Shown one piece after another: positions 9,890-18,512 of a stretch of DNA of 64,000 nt. A program made the translations under genes and the position numbers. Under the pieces are notes generated by a model. The model searched no databases. It worked only from the letters and a program-made list of their open reading frames with translations, and was not told where the DNA came from. Location of the stretch: contig JANFNE010000022.1 in NCBI GenBank assembly GCA_024867545.1, forward strand, positions 682,001 through 746,000, read 5' to 3'. The DNA is from Phytopythium helicoides. Lineage: Eukaryota > Oomycota > Peronosporomycetes > Pythiales > Pythiaceae. The number at the start of each line of letters is the position of its first letter. Position 1 is the stretch's first letter.

Positions 9890-12037
9890 ATGAGGGCGGT
9901 CGTTCGGCACGAGCGTCCGCCAGATGAAGATGACTCCATGCTTGGCGTTGACGGTGGTGGTAACCCAAACGCAGATGATCATCCAGCCGAGGAGCCCGTC
10001 CAACAAGGAGTGCGACGGAATCGGCGACCGCGTTTGCTGGCTCGAATCCAGAGGAGGTTCCGCGATGCGTTTGCCGTCGTGCGGGGGTTCGTGTTCGTGC
10101 ACACGTCGGACGAGCTCGTCTGCATGCGGGTCCGCCACTTCCTGCAGTTCCACTACGCCAACATCTTGTGGATGGTGCTGTCTGCTGCGGTGCACCGGCA
10201 GGAGATTCGTCAAGAGCGGCAGCTGGATGATCTCCTACGAGAGCTCGCAGCTGCAGTGCCGACCTCTGAGCGAGCACCACTGCAGACACGCCAGCTACTG
10301 GTCTCGCTGGCAGAGCTCGTGGAGCACGTCCTGTTCTTCAACATTCGCGACTACAGCCCGCTGCAGAATAAGCTGACACCCGGTCAGTGGCATGCGATGG
10401 ACGAGCTCTTCGGTGCCGAGTACAAGCGTGAGATCTCAGCCGGAGGAGAGCTTCAAGAAGACACCAGCTTTCACTCATGGTTTAAGATCAGGACGCGGCA
10501 GCCGGAGATGCCCATCCAGCGCACGTTGCAGGACCTCGCTGTGTTTCCCCACACCCAGACATGGCCAGTCAGCAGGCAAGATCATGAAGCTCGGGCTCGT
10601 GCGTATGCGAGGCGCGGTGAGTTTGCATCAGGGCTGGCGGCGATCAAAGATCAAAAGGCCACAGCGACCGACGTGCGGGACATATTGATGGGGTTCAACT
10701 CGTGGGGGGAGGCGAACCAACTCGCGTACGCTCGGTTCAATGAAGAGAGAGATGCCGACAAGGCCCAAGTGCTCGTCGAGAAAAAGCTCTTGCTGACTCG
10801 CTCGCGACGCTACCGCCTCTTTCCGACACGCGAGCAACGGCAGACACTAAGGCGCTTTATGGGGACGTGCAGAGCAACGCACAACATGGCGGTCAACTAC
10901 TTCCGAGCAACCGGCGACCACAACTCCGGTAGCCTTCAGAAGCTGTTTGTTAGTAAGAATCATCGCCAACCTGTCGTGTACCCAGAAGGTATTGCACCTC
11001 CACCAGCTTGGGTGCACGAGACGCCCCACAATTTGCGTTACAATGTGATGCGGAAGTTTCATTCATCTGTCAAGAGCTGCTTCACGAACCTGAGCCGCGG
11101 GAACATCAAACACTTCACGATGCGCTTCTCCAACAAGAAGCTTGACCCCAACTTCACGCTGTCAGAGGATGCCCAACGTGTCAGTATTCGTGAGGTTCCG
11201 CCTCCCGTTTCGTCGGCTCCAGGAACCAAGCCTCAGTTCTTCCTATCCATCACGGGTCTCAAGGACATTCGAGTGAAGATGGAGTCACACGTTGATATTG
11301 CCCACCAGATCGAGATTGTGCTCGACAATGGCTCCTACTTTGTCGTTATCCCAGAGACGGTCGAGCCGGGACCGTATTCGGCGCCTCGGTCGTGTGTCGC
11401 GATTGATCCGGGTATCAAAGCATTTGCGACTGGCATCGACTTGCAGGGCAAGGTGTTGGAGTTTGGGCGAGGCACGAAGGACTACTTGAGCTCTCTTCGA
11501 CAGCGGAAGGCGCGAGCACAGAGTGTGATTGATCGATTTCACAACCAGAAAGGCAGAGCGACGCGGACCCAGTTCCGCGCGTACGCGAGATCCAAGCGTG
11601 AGTTTGCCTTTTGCTGTGCCAAAATGAAGAATTGCGTCAAGGAGCTTCACTACCAGACAGCGTCGGCCCTCGTCAAGAGCTACGACGTCATTCTCCTGCC
11701 GCGCTTTCAGACCCAACGCATGATTCTCCGCAGCTCGCGACGTACACACGCCTTCAACACTGCAATACTGAGCTTGAACCACTACGCGTTTCGTCAATTG
11801 CTGCGTGCCAAGTGTCAGCGGATGGGGAAGGGGCTCGTGGTGTGCTCCGAGATGTACACGTCCAGGACGTGTGCGCATTGTGAGCGGGTACACATGACAA
11901 TGCGGGATGAAGACATTTTCACGTGCCCGACCTGCTCGTTTACTGCCGGCCGAGACGAACACGCGGCCTTCAACATTTTGCGCTACGTGAGTGCAGGTGC
12001 ACTGGAGGTGTTTTCCGAAGGAGAAGGGAGCGAGTAA
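9890..12037 (+). CDS. Fanzor (eukaryotic TnpB-like RNA-guided nuclease)
   Basis: A single open frame of 715 codons, ATG to TAA, with no intron and no frameshift. The C-terminal half is a TnpB/Fanzor nuclease: an N-terminal WED-like start RRYRLFPTREQRQTLRRFMG, then RuvC-I VAIDPGIKAFATGID (Asp506), a helical insert, a RuvC-II strand YDVILLPRF (598-606) where the usual Glu is absent, then CSEMYTSRTC with Glu654 in the place of the alternative catalytic Glu known in Fanzor and IS607-type TnpB. A four-cysteine zinc ribbon follows (C661, C664, C679, C682), then RuvC-III GRDEHAAFNIL (Asp689). All three acidic residues are present. Family knowledge: such proteins cut DNA guided by an RNA from the element's right end. 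The first 300 residues are an extension I cannot assign. The stop is 8 bases before the right repeat. Confidence 0.9.
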   Translation: MRAVVRHERPPDEDDSMLGVDGGGNPNADDHPAEEPVQQGVRRNRRPRLLARIQRRFRDAFAVVRGFVFVHTSDELVCMRVRHFLQFHYANILWMVLSAAVHRQEIRQERQLDDLLRELAAAVPTSERAPLQTRQLLVSLAELVEHVLFFNIRDYSPLQNKLTPGQWHAMDELFGAEYKREISAGGELQEDTSFHSWFKIRTRQPEMPIQRTLQDLAVFPHTQTWPVSRQDHEARARAYARRGEFASGLAAIKDQKATATDVRDILMGFNSWGEANQLAYARFNEERDADKAQVLVEKKLLLTRSRRYRLFPTREQRQTLRRFMGTCRATHNMAVNYFRATGDHNSGSLQKLFVSKNHRQPVVYPEGIAPPPAWVHETPHNLRYNVMRKFHSSVKSCFTNLSRGNIKHFTMRFSNKKLDPNFTLSEDAQRVSIREVPPPVSSAPGTKPQFFLSITGLKDIRVKMESHVDIAHQIEIVLDNGSYFVVIPETVEPGPYSAPRSCVAIDPGIKAFATGIDLQGKVLEFGRGTKDYLSSLRQRKARAQSVIDRFHNQKGRATRTQFRAYARSKREFAFCCAKMKNCVKELHYQTASALVKSYDVILLPRFQTQRMILRSSRRTHAFNTAILSLNHYAFRQLLRAKCQRMGKGLVVCSEMYTSRTCAHCERVHMTMRDEDIFTCPTCSFTAGRDEHAAFNILRYVSAGALEVFSEGEGSE

Positions 12038-12045
12038 ATGAGAGC

Positions 12046-12146
12046 GGACTCCACCACCATGTCCCTAGCTACTGGGGGGACAACGACGAGAGCGAGGGGC
12101 TTCGTTGCCTGCGGGCGGTGCAAGTGCACGCGTAGGTTTACCGTAG
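12046..12146. repeat. Right terminal inverted repeat, candidate guide-RNA (omegaRNA) region
   Basis: Reverse complement of the left end, with an insertion of about 11 bases (GAGAGCGAGGGGC area). It begins 8 bases after the nuclease stop codon. In TnpB and Fanzor systems the guide RNA overlaps the end of the gene and the right end of the element, and the guide lies just outside it. By that model the guide here would start at about 12147. The RNA itself is inference. Confidence 0.6.
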
Positions 12147-12262
12147 CAAAAAAGTCGTGCAATGTCTATAAAAGTAATTACTGCTTTCTTCCCAGCCCAT
12201 ATCCGCAACACTAGCCAGCAACCCAGCCTGCTATTTTGCAAGCATCATCTTCAGATACGACA

Positions 12263-12347
12263 TGCACGTGGCGACCGAGGCGCCGGGCGAGGCCGCGCGC
12301 CGCGCGCCGCCCGCGTTCTTCGACTGCAACATCTGCCTGGACGCGTC
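12263..12347 (+). pseudogene. RNF5/RNF185-like RING E3 gene, truncated after the first RING cysteines
   Basis: The ATG at 12263 opens a short basic/acidic N-terminus leading to PPAFFDCNICLDAS, the start of an RNF5/RNF185-type RING domain (ER-membrane ubiquitin ligase family). At codon 28-29 the frame runs straight into a solo Fanzor-element end, and no further RING sequence (CGHLFCW block or membrane anchor) follows in the next kilobase. About 110 bases upstream look like a 5' leader. It is either a gene cut by insertion and rearrangement or a fragment captured between two element ends. Confidence 0.6.
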
Positions 12348-12387
12348 GCCTACGGGCGGTGTCAGTGCACGCGTAGGTTTACCGTAG
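12348..12387 (+). repeat. Solo right end of the Fanzor element family
   Basis: The stretch matches the last 40 bases of the element's right repeat in the same orientation (GCACGCGTAGGTTTACCGTA and preceding bases), with a few differences. There is no matching left end or nuclease sequence next to it. Confidence 0.75.
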
Positions 12388-12561
12388 TGTAGAGACACGC
12401 AAGGTGGTATGCCATGGTTCTCACCCCCGAAACCCATACTGAGTTCAAGAGAACGCGTCGCTGGCACCAAAGAACGGCATGGCGCCACTGGCGCCGGCTG
12501 CGCATGCGCCACAACCGAATTTGCCGCCCGCCGCCCGCGTCGCCGCGCCTCTCGCCTCGCC

Positions 12562-13366
12562 ATGTCGATCCACATGCGCGCGCAGCTCTGTGCGTCTGCC
12601 TCTGCCCTCGCCTCGCGGCCGCAAACGCGCGCTAACGAGTCGGAAATGACAATGCCCACCCCGCAGTCCTCGTGCGGCCGCAGCAGCTGAGCAAGCTCGG
12701 CGCGCGGTCGCTGTCGCTCGCCAAGAGCCGAAGCCAGGCGCTCGTCCAGCGCGCGCCCCGTACGCTCAGCGTATCGCGCGCGCCGCGGGTCGTGGCCATC
12801 GGCGCCGTGCTGAGCGCGGGCGCCCTCGCCGCGTTCTCCAACGAGGCGCTGAGCCAGGGCTTTGTCGTCTACGCCGAGGCGGTGAGTGCTGCTGGCAGCG
12901 TGGCGGTGGTTGAAGTGCTCGAGTGCTGACAGGAGGCGATCTTTGTCTTCTCCCGCTGCTGTGATAGTCTGGACCGAGCGGCAGCAGCGACCCCAAGAAG
13001 ATCCGCAACGACGCCATTGAGCAGTGGATTGATGAGGTCCTGAGCCGCGCTGGAGAGCTCACGCTCGCGGGCGGACTCGGCTTCTGCTCGGGCTACGCGC
13101 TCAAGACGGTGGGCAAGGCCGCGGCGGTGGCGGTCGGCATCGTCTTCCTCATGGCGCAGGCCGCGGCGTCCCAGGGATACATCGACATCAACTGGGGCAA
13201 GGTCCAGAAGGACGTCATCGCCAAGGTCGACTCGACGGGCGACGGCAAGATCACCAACGATGACATCAAGCTCTGGTACCAGAAGCTCATGACCATGATG
13301 CGCAAGAACCTGCCGTCCTCGGCGGGCTTCTCGGGCGGCTTTGCGCTTGGCCTTGCGTGCTCGTAA
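12562..13366 (+). CDS. FUN14-domain protein with an EF-hand-like loop
   Basis: FUN14 proteins (FUNDC1 relatives) are small mitochondrial outer-membrane proteins, in animals mitophagy receptors. Three exons fit: 12562-12589, 12667-12881 and 12968-13366, with introns of 77 and 86 nt (GTGCGT and GTGAGT donors). The N-terminus is basic and Ser/Arg-rich, then a hydrophobic segment VVAIGAVLSAGALAAF. The FUN14 core follows: GGLGFCSGYALKTVGKAAAV, VAVGIVFLMAQ and GYIDINWGKVQKD. Next is DSTGDGKITNDD, which fits an EF-hand calcium loop, and a final glycine-rich hydrophobic segment FSGGFALGLAC. The calcium loop inside a FUN14 protein is unusual to my knowledge. The start is the first ATG in frame; an upstream exon is not excluded. 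Confidence 0.82.
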
Positions 13367-13531
13367 GCGCTCTCGACTTGCCAATGCGTGGCGATTGCAT
13401 GTGCTGAATCGTGATGGATGGTAGTCAGCACCATCATAAGTGAAAACACACGAACACCATCCTGACTCGATAATTACAGCAGCTTTGTTTGTCATGTCGA
13501 CATGCCAGGTTACAATGAAGGAGTACAGTCG

Positions 13532-14761
13532 TCAATCGCATGGGAACGCCTTGGCGAGGAACCCGACGATGACGGACCGGTCCTCGGCGCTCACGCCCAT
13601 GTTCTTCAGCTCGCGCGAGAAGGCGGGCACGCTGCTGATGCCGTTGCTGATGAGGTTCAGCCCCATGGTCGAGTACAGGATCACCTCGGGGTTATCGAAC
13701 GACAGGAACATTTGCCGCGAGCTTTCAGAGCACGTCGGGAAGCAGTTCTGCCACAGCTGCTCTCGAATGCGCGCCTTCTGCGCGTCGTCAGCAGCCTGCG
13801 GTAACGCCCACGGCCCAGTGAGCTCCATGTTGATGAGAACATCCATCGGGGGGATTCCAAAAATGAACGCATTACCACCGCCGGAGGTGTAACGCGCTGC
13901 TCGCGAGGCGCTCGGTCTTCCATCTAGAACCAATCAGTCAGACAGCACAGAGTGACCGAGGTGAGGTTTACACAGCCAAGACGCGATAGCACCGGCGAGC
14001 ATGCGGCATGCGGCATCAATGCACTAGCCGACTCGTCCGAGTGCGCGAGGGCAGAGGCGATCTCCCGACCTTGCGGAGCGTTTGCGCGCGCAGATCCCAT
14101 CCTTGGGCCGAGAGATGCGACTCCTGGACAAGCGCACGTCGACGAGGCCGCATCGTCACTGTCTCCGTCGCCGCGAGGCCCGTCGGTCAAGCAGTGCGTC
14201 CGCGACTCCACCCCCGGAGCGCCGGACAGCACCACCCAACACGTATGAAAAAGGCAGCTCCGGAACGCACCGACGGGTCCTTCTCAATGTAGATGCGGTA
14301 GGCCTCGGCGGTCGTGAGCCTCGGCGCGTAGATCTTCCCTTTCCACTCCTGTCCGCAGCAGCAGCAGCGTCAGCTCCCCTCCCGCTCCTCGCCACCAACG
14401 AGTCCACCCGAAACGCACGTCGCAGCCGCTGGCGGACGGGTCAAAGGCGACCGGCGCGAGCCACTCGCGCACCAGCAGGCGCTCGAGGATGCGGCGCGCC
14501 AGGCGAGCGCGCGCCTCGGCCAGCAGCGTGGTGCTGTGCACGCCGTCGCCCGCAGGGCAGCGCGGCGGCCGATGGCATGGCGTCCGCCGCCGAGGCGCCC
14601 GCGCGGTTGGCGAGCACGGCGGGCGACGTGAAGAGCTCGATGCCGTCGCGCTCCAGCCACGCGAGCAGCTGCGCCTGCTCCACGAACTCGCGCGCGCTGT
14701 CGTCCGCCGTCTCGACGACGCCCGCGTGCTCCAGCAGCACCACGAACTCGTCCTCGCTCAT
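13532..14761 (-). CDS. Unrecognised protein, multi-exon
   Basis: I do not recognise this gene. From an ATG at 14761 the frame reads MSEDEFVVLLEHAGVVETAD with further acidic and helical sequence; near 14540 a one-base shift leads to TTLLAEARARLARRILERLL and LAPVAFDPSASGCDVRF, and another to GKIYAPRLTTAEAYRIYIEK ending at a GTGCGT donor. A clear short intron at about 13970-13923 (GTAAAC donor, CTGACTGAT branch, TTCTAG acceptor) precedes the last exon, which holds GGGNAFIFGIPPMDVLINME, AADDAQKARIREQLWQNCFP and VIVGFLAKAFPCD and is open to 13532. The middle (13970-14240) is uncertain, so this could be two genes. The exon contents look coding on this strand only. Confidence 0.45.
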
Positions 14762-15401
14762 GGTCGCTCGCCGGCCAAGTGGGAAGGAACTTCCTTCCAG
14801 GGATTGTTGTTGCCTCATAACGCCGCCTCCGATCTGGTTCCGCGGTCCTGATTGGACGACTCAGATCTGGCTCTCCACCTGGCTCTCCCACTGGCTTCAA
14901 CTCGTTAGGTCACATGGCCACCGTGTGGATGGCGAGACGCCTCCTAGTGGCGAGCCACAGCCGCGCGGCACTCACCGCTCACTCGCCACGACCGCCGCCA
15001 TGCTCGCCACCCGCCGCCCGCCGCTACTCGCGTTCCACTGTGTCCGTGGCGACTGCAAGAGCGTACGGTAGCGTCTTGAGGGGCGGCGCAGGTGGCGCCG
15101 AGGCAGACGAGCGCCAAATTTGCCACGTGGGCCTGTCGCCTCCGCTTTGGCTGGCGAACACAAAGATAGCAGCCACCGCGAGAAATAGCGGCGGGTTTTC
15201 AGCGGCGAGGCCTCCGATTGGAGCGCGAAAATCCAGAAGGCTCGGTGCGCGGAGGCGGTGGGAGCTCGTGTGGTCGGCCGGCAGCAACCCACCGCGGACT
15301 GATCCCGCGCCCGGTCACTTCCAAACGGAACTCCTCACTTGCGCACGGCGCGCAAGTATATACACAGCCCGCGCGGCTGTAGTATTCGACTCCACTCCCA
15401 C
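14762..15401. other. Intergenic, divergent promoter region
   Basis: This spacer lies between an unrecognised minus-strand gene and the expansin-like mucin gene. No conserved coding pattern, RNA gene or striking repeat was seen. Confidence 0.4.
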
Positions 15402-17493
15402 ATGGGCAAGCGGCCGCGCTGGGCCGCCGCGCTCCCGTTCGCGCTCGCATCCTTCTCCGCCGGCAGCGCCGCCACGCGCCACCAGGCGCAGGTGCTGCCA
15501 GCCGATGCGTACCGTGGCTTTGCAGGCACCTTCAAGCCTCCACACAGCTCGGCGGCGTGCGTCAGTTCACAGCACGAGGAGGATGTTGGGCGATGCGCCG
15601 AGGTCTGGTGCGACAGCAGCGCGGGGTCTTGCCTTGGCACTGAAGCGCAGCTAGTCCACATCACAGCGACGTGTCCACCGGAGACCAGCTTCGACTTGGG
15701 CGTTGCCGCAGAGATGGCGGAGCAGCATTTTGGCAGCGCCAACGTACTCGTCCCAGTTCGATGGCGATACGTGGAATGCAGAGTCGACTCGCAAACCAAG
15801 GCGTCGAGAGGAAAGCGTCGTGCGTTGCGTGGCGAGGCGTCAGGCAGTGGCGACAGCAGCGTCAGCATTGGTGAAGGACTGTTTCTTGGTAGCAGTAGTG
15901 CTTCTAGCTTCGCTGGTGAAAGCAGCTTCGACCCCGCAAACGTCACTGATGCTGGGGATAGCAGCAGCTCTGTTTCAACCACTACTACTACTACTACTAC
16001 TAGCAGCAGCAGCTCCAGCAGCAGCAGCAGCAGCAGCAGCAGCTTCAGCACAACCAGTCTGGATAACAGCGGGATCTCTAGTAGCAGCGGTAGCTCGGAC
16101 ACAAATTCGAGCACCTCCAGCTCCAACAGCAACAGCAACTCCACCACGGATCCGTCGACAGCTCCTGCATCTGGGTCTGTCACGAATGAAGTGACGATGA
16201 CCCCGATCCCAACGCCGACACCAACGCCATCGCCAACGCCGATGCCAACGCCAACGCCATCGCCAACGCCATCGCCAACGCCGACGCCGACGCCGACACC
16301 AACCATGGCACCTTCACTAGCAAACGAAGAATCTCTGGTTCAGTCGGAAGCAACCAGCTCAAGCCCAACACTCGAGCAGTCGAAAGACTTGGCAGTCGAT
16401 GCAACCACTTCTGCGTCGCAGTCTACAACAGATGTAGCAATAGCTCCGACGGCAACGCCAGAAGCGCTCACGATCGCCAAGGTGCTTACCACCGCTTCAA
16501 CAACGTCTCCAATGGCAGTCCCAACGCCAGCCGTGACTAGCACTGCCCCACCTCCAGCATCAACACCACCTTCAACATCAACACCAGCACCAGCACCAGC
16601 ACCAGCACCAACAGCAGCGGCCCTCTCTGTCGACACCAGTGTTCCCTCTTCAGCCCCCACGATGACAGCTTCCACCACCTCGACCCCTCCTGCTACATCG
16701 ACGGCCCCTGCTCCAAGCTCTAGTCCGTCTGCAGGCTCATTGGACCAGTCAAGCCTAGCTCCAGCAGTTGCTGCTGCTGCCGCAGCTGCAGCGACTACAG
16801 GCTTCACAACGCCGTCGGAAGCGTCTCCGTCGGAGGTGCCATCGTCTACCTCCTCAACACCATCGTCGGCATCACCTGCCACGACTTCAGAGCCATCCGC
16901 CTCAATGCGAGGAAGCGCGTCCGCTGACAGTAGTGAAGCGCACACGAACGCAGTGAGCAACACAACGCCATCTCAATCCGGCAGTTCGTCTCGAGGGTCG
17001 AGTCGAGGCAGCACCACGAGCGACGACGAGGCCTCGTCAACGCCGTTGCCGAGTTCAGGCTGCCGGAACATCCAAGCCCTCGGTCGACCAGTCTCAGTAC
17101 CAGCCCGAGAGCCCGACGAACAGCAGCCCCGACGCCGCCACGAGCCGCTCGAGCGACAAGGAGGACAGCGCCAGTGGCACAGGCAGCGCGAGCAAGAGCG
17201 CCGTCGCGAGCTCTGGGTCGAGCGTGATCAGCACGCTGCTCTTCACTGGCGCCATCGTGCTGGCGCTCGTGGGCGTCGTGGGCGCCGTGGTCGCGTACCG
17301 CGCCAAGCACCAGCGCGACCACCGCACCGAGTGGCGCCGCTTCCAGTCCAACATGTCGGCGCACGGCACGTCGCCGTCGCCGTCGCCGCAGTCGCCCAGC
17401 ACGCCGAGCGCTCCGGACGCGACACCGGCAGCCTCTGCGAGCGCCGGCGGCTTCTACGAGCGTCCGCAAGGCGAGAGCTTCGCCATCCTGTAG
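15402..17493 (+). CDS. Secreted expansin-like (double-psi barrel) protein with mucin stalk and C-terminal membrane anchor
   Basis: Probably a cell-surface protein with a wall-binding or wall-loosening type head. The ATG at 15402 starts a signal peptide (KRPRWAAALPFALASFSAG). A cysteine-rich head follows (about residues 25-130) with CAEVWCDSSAGSC, a HITATCPP strand, FDLGVAAEMAE and VPVRWRYVECR, the layout of the expansin/RlpA double-psi beta barrel. Then come about 400 residues rich in Ser, Thr, Pro and Ala, with poly-Thr and poly-Ser runs and TPTPSPTP repeats, expected to be O-glycosylated. The end has a membrane segment VISTLLFTGAIVLALVGVV, a basic stop-transfer AYRAKHQRDHR and a cytosolic tail. 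One extra base near 17050 (SSG/CRN against AGTSKPSVDQ) splits the frame. The catalytic Asp of expansins is not evident. Confidence 0.72.
16190..16305 (+). repeat. CCAACGCCRT-type tandem repeat coding for (PT/PS)n
   Basis: Degenerate 6-base units (CCAACG, CCATCG) repeat across the stalk of the mucin-like gene and encode alternating Pro-Thr and Pro-Ser. It is adjacent to poly-Ser and poly-Thr triplet runs at 15958-16050. Such arrays change length easily. Confidence 0.85.
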
Positions 17494-17586
17494 CCTTCCT
17501 GTACATCTAGAGTTCCCTCCCACGCCACCAAGTAAAGACCAAATGTAAATGCCCACTTTCAGATCCGCAACCTCTCCAGAAAGGAC

Positions 17587-18344
17587 ATGGAGCTCCCGCT
17601 TGGCGCCGTGCGCAGGGCCGACGGACAGGTGGAGATCCCGCAGTCCACGCGCGCCGACGGGTCCACGAGGCGCGCCGTGCGCATCCGCGCTGGCTACGTG
17701 CCGCAGGACGAAGGTGCGCGCGTACCGGACGCCGGTGCAGCGGGTGAGTTGCGGACTTGCAGGAAGCGGCGCATCCGGTGGCTGATGGCGCGCGTTGATC
17801 GCAGCGGAGGGAGGAGGAGCAGCGGCGGCGCGAGCAGGGCCAGGGAGGTGGCGCAGGCGACGACAGCAGAGCTGCTGCGAAGGAGGCGAGCAGCGCCGAA
17901 GCCGATCTGTCGCTGGCGTCGCTGTCCTTGCGCGACGCGCCGTCGTCTCCAAGGCAGCGCGGGGCACCACGACGCGAGCCCCAGCAGGAGAAGAGGGCAG
18001 CACCGAGAGTTGAACAGTTGAAGCAGCCAGTGCGGCAACCGCGCGGAGCTGACAGGCCGGCGAGCGCGAGCAAGCCGACGCATGAGGAGGAAGCAGCTGA
18101 TCGAAGCGCTGAGCTCAAGAAACAGATCACCAAGATCAACCGACTGCTTAAAGACATTGCGGCGCTGGAGAAAAGCGAGTCGGACGCGCTCTCGGACGCG
18201 CAGCGCAAGAAGGTGGAGCGCAAGAGCGAGCTGCAGCGGGAAAAGAGCGCCATCATTGCAGAGCTGAATGGCGCCACGGTGGACTCGAGTGCAGCAAGCA
18301 GCGCGACTAGCACCGGCAAGACCCGCGTCGCGATCAGCCTGTAA
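17587..18344 (+). CDS. PYM1: PYM (partner of Y14-Mago), exon junction complex recycling factor
   Basis: PYM binds the Mago-Y14 pair and strips the exon junction complex from spliced mRNA in the cytoplasm. The N-terminal Mago/Y14-binding motif is clear: STRADGSTRRAVRIRAGYVP followed by QDEVRAYRTPVQR. An intron of 71 nt (17744-17814, GTGAGT donor, GATCGCAG acceptor) joins to an acidic/basic linker RREEEQRRREQG and LSLASLSLRDAPSSP. The C-terminus has the expected coiled coil AELKKQITKINRLLKDIAAL with SDAQRKKVERKSELQREKSA. One extra A near 17711 breaks QDE/VRAY. The ATG at 17587 places the motif at the very N-terminus, as in other PYMs. The length of about 225 residues is normal. Confidence 0.88.
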
Positions 18345-18462
18345 GGACCACTGAAACCGAGGGAGCACCCATCTGCAGATAAGCGGCGACCACCGATTAG
18401 AGTGGATAGTGGCCGCACGCGCTGCGATTATCTCTTTTTGTTTTTCTCTGACTGGCACGCTG

Positions 18463-18495
18463 TCTCTCTCTCTCTCTCGCTCTCTCTCTCTCTTC
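18463..18495. repeat. (TC)n microsatellite
   Basis: About 15 CT dinucleotides with one GC interruption lie between the convergent PYM and CCCH genes. Confidence 0.9.
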
Positions 18496-18512
18496 TACCG
18501 CTACGATGCACT

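Larger units (their letters stand above)
9643..12146 (+). mobile_element. Fanzor-carrying DNA element with terminal inverted repeats
   Basis: An element of about 2.5 kb bounded by inverted repeats: the left end (9643-9728) and the right end (12046-12146) match as reverse complements, including ACGGTAAACC, TTGCACCGCCCGCAGGC and TAGCTAGGGACATGG. The right end has about 11 extra bases in the middle. Between them are a 60-bp palindrome and one intact Fanzor gene; there is no other transposase. No clear target-site duplication flanks the ends. Fanzors are known as passengers of several eukaryotic transposon classes, so this may be a non-autonomous element mobilised by a transposase elsewhere. Two further pieces of the same family lie at 12348-12387 and 29164-29400. 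Confidence 0.8.

Noticed and set aside
12147..12260. Considering this stretch as part of the Fanzor element
   Set aside because: It lies outside the right repeat and reads as the 5' leader of the truncated RING gene.
16190..16305. Regular repeats considered as a CRISPR-like array
   Set aside because: There are no spacers; these are in-frame Pro-Thr/Pro-Ser codon repeats in a eukaryotic gene.
15335..16306. Minus-strand frame rich in VGVGVG and leucine
   Set aside because: It is the antisense of the TPTPSP and poly-Ser coding repeats of the mucin-like gene.
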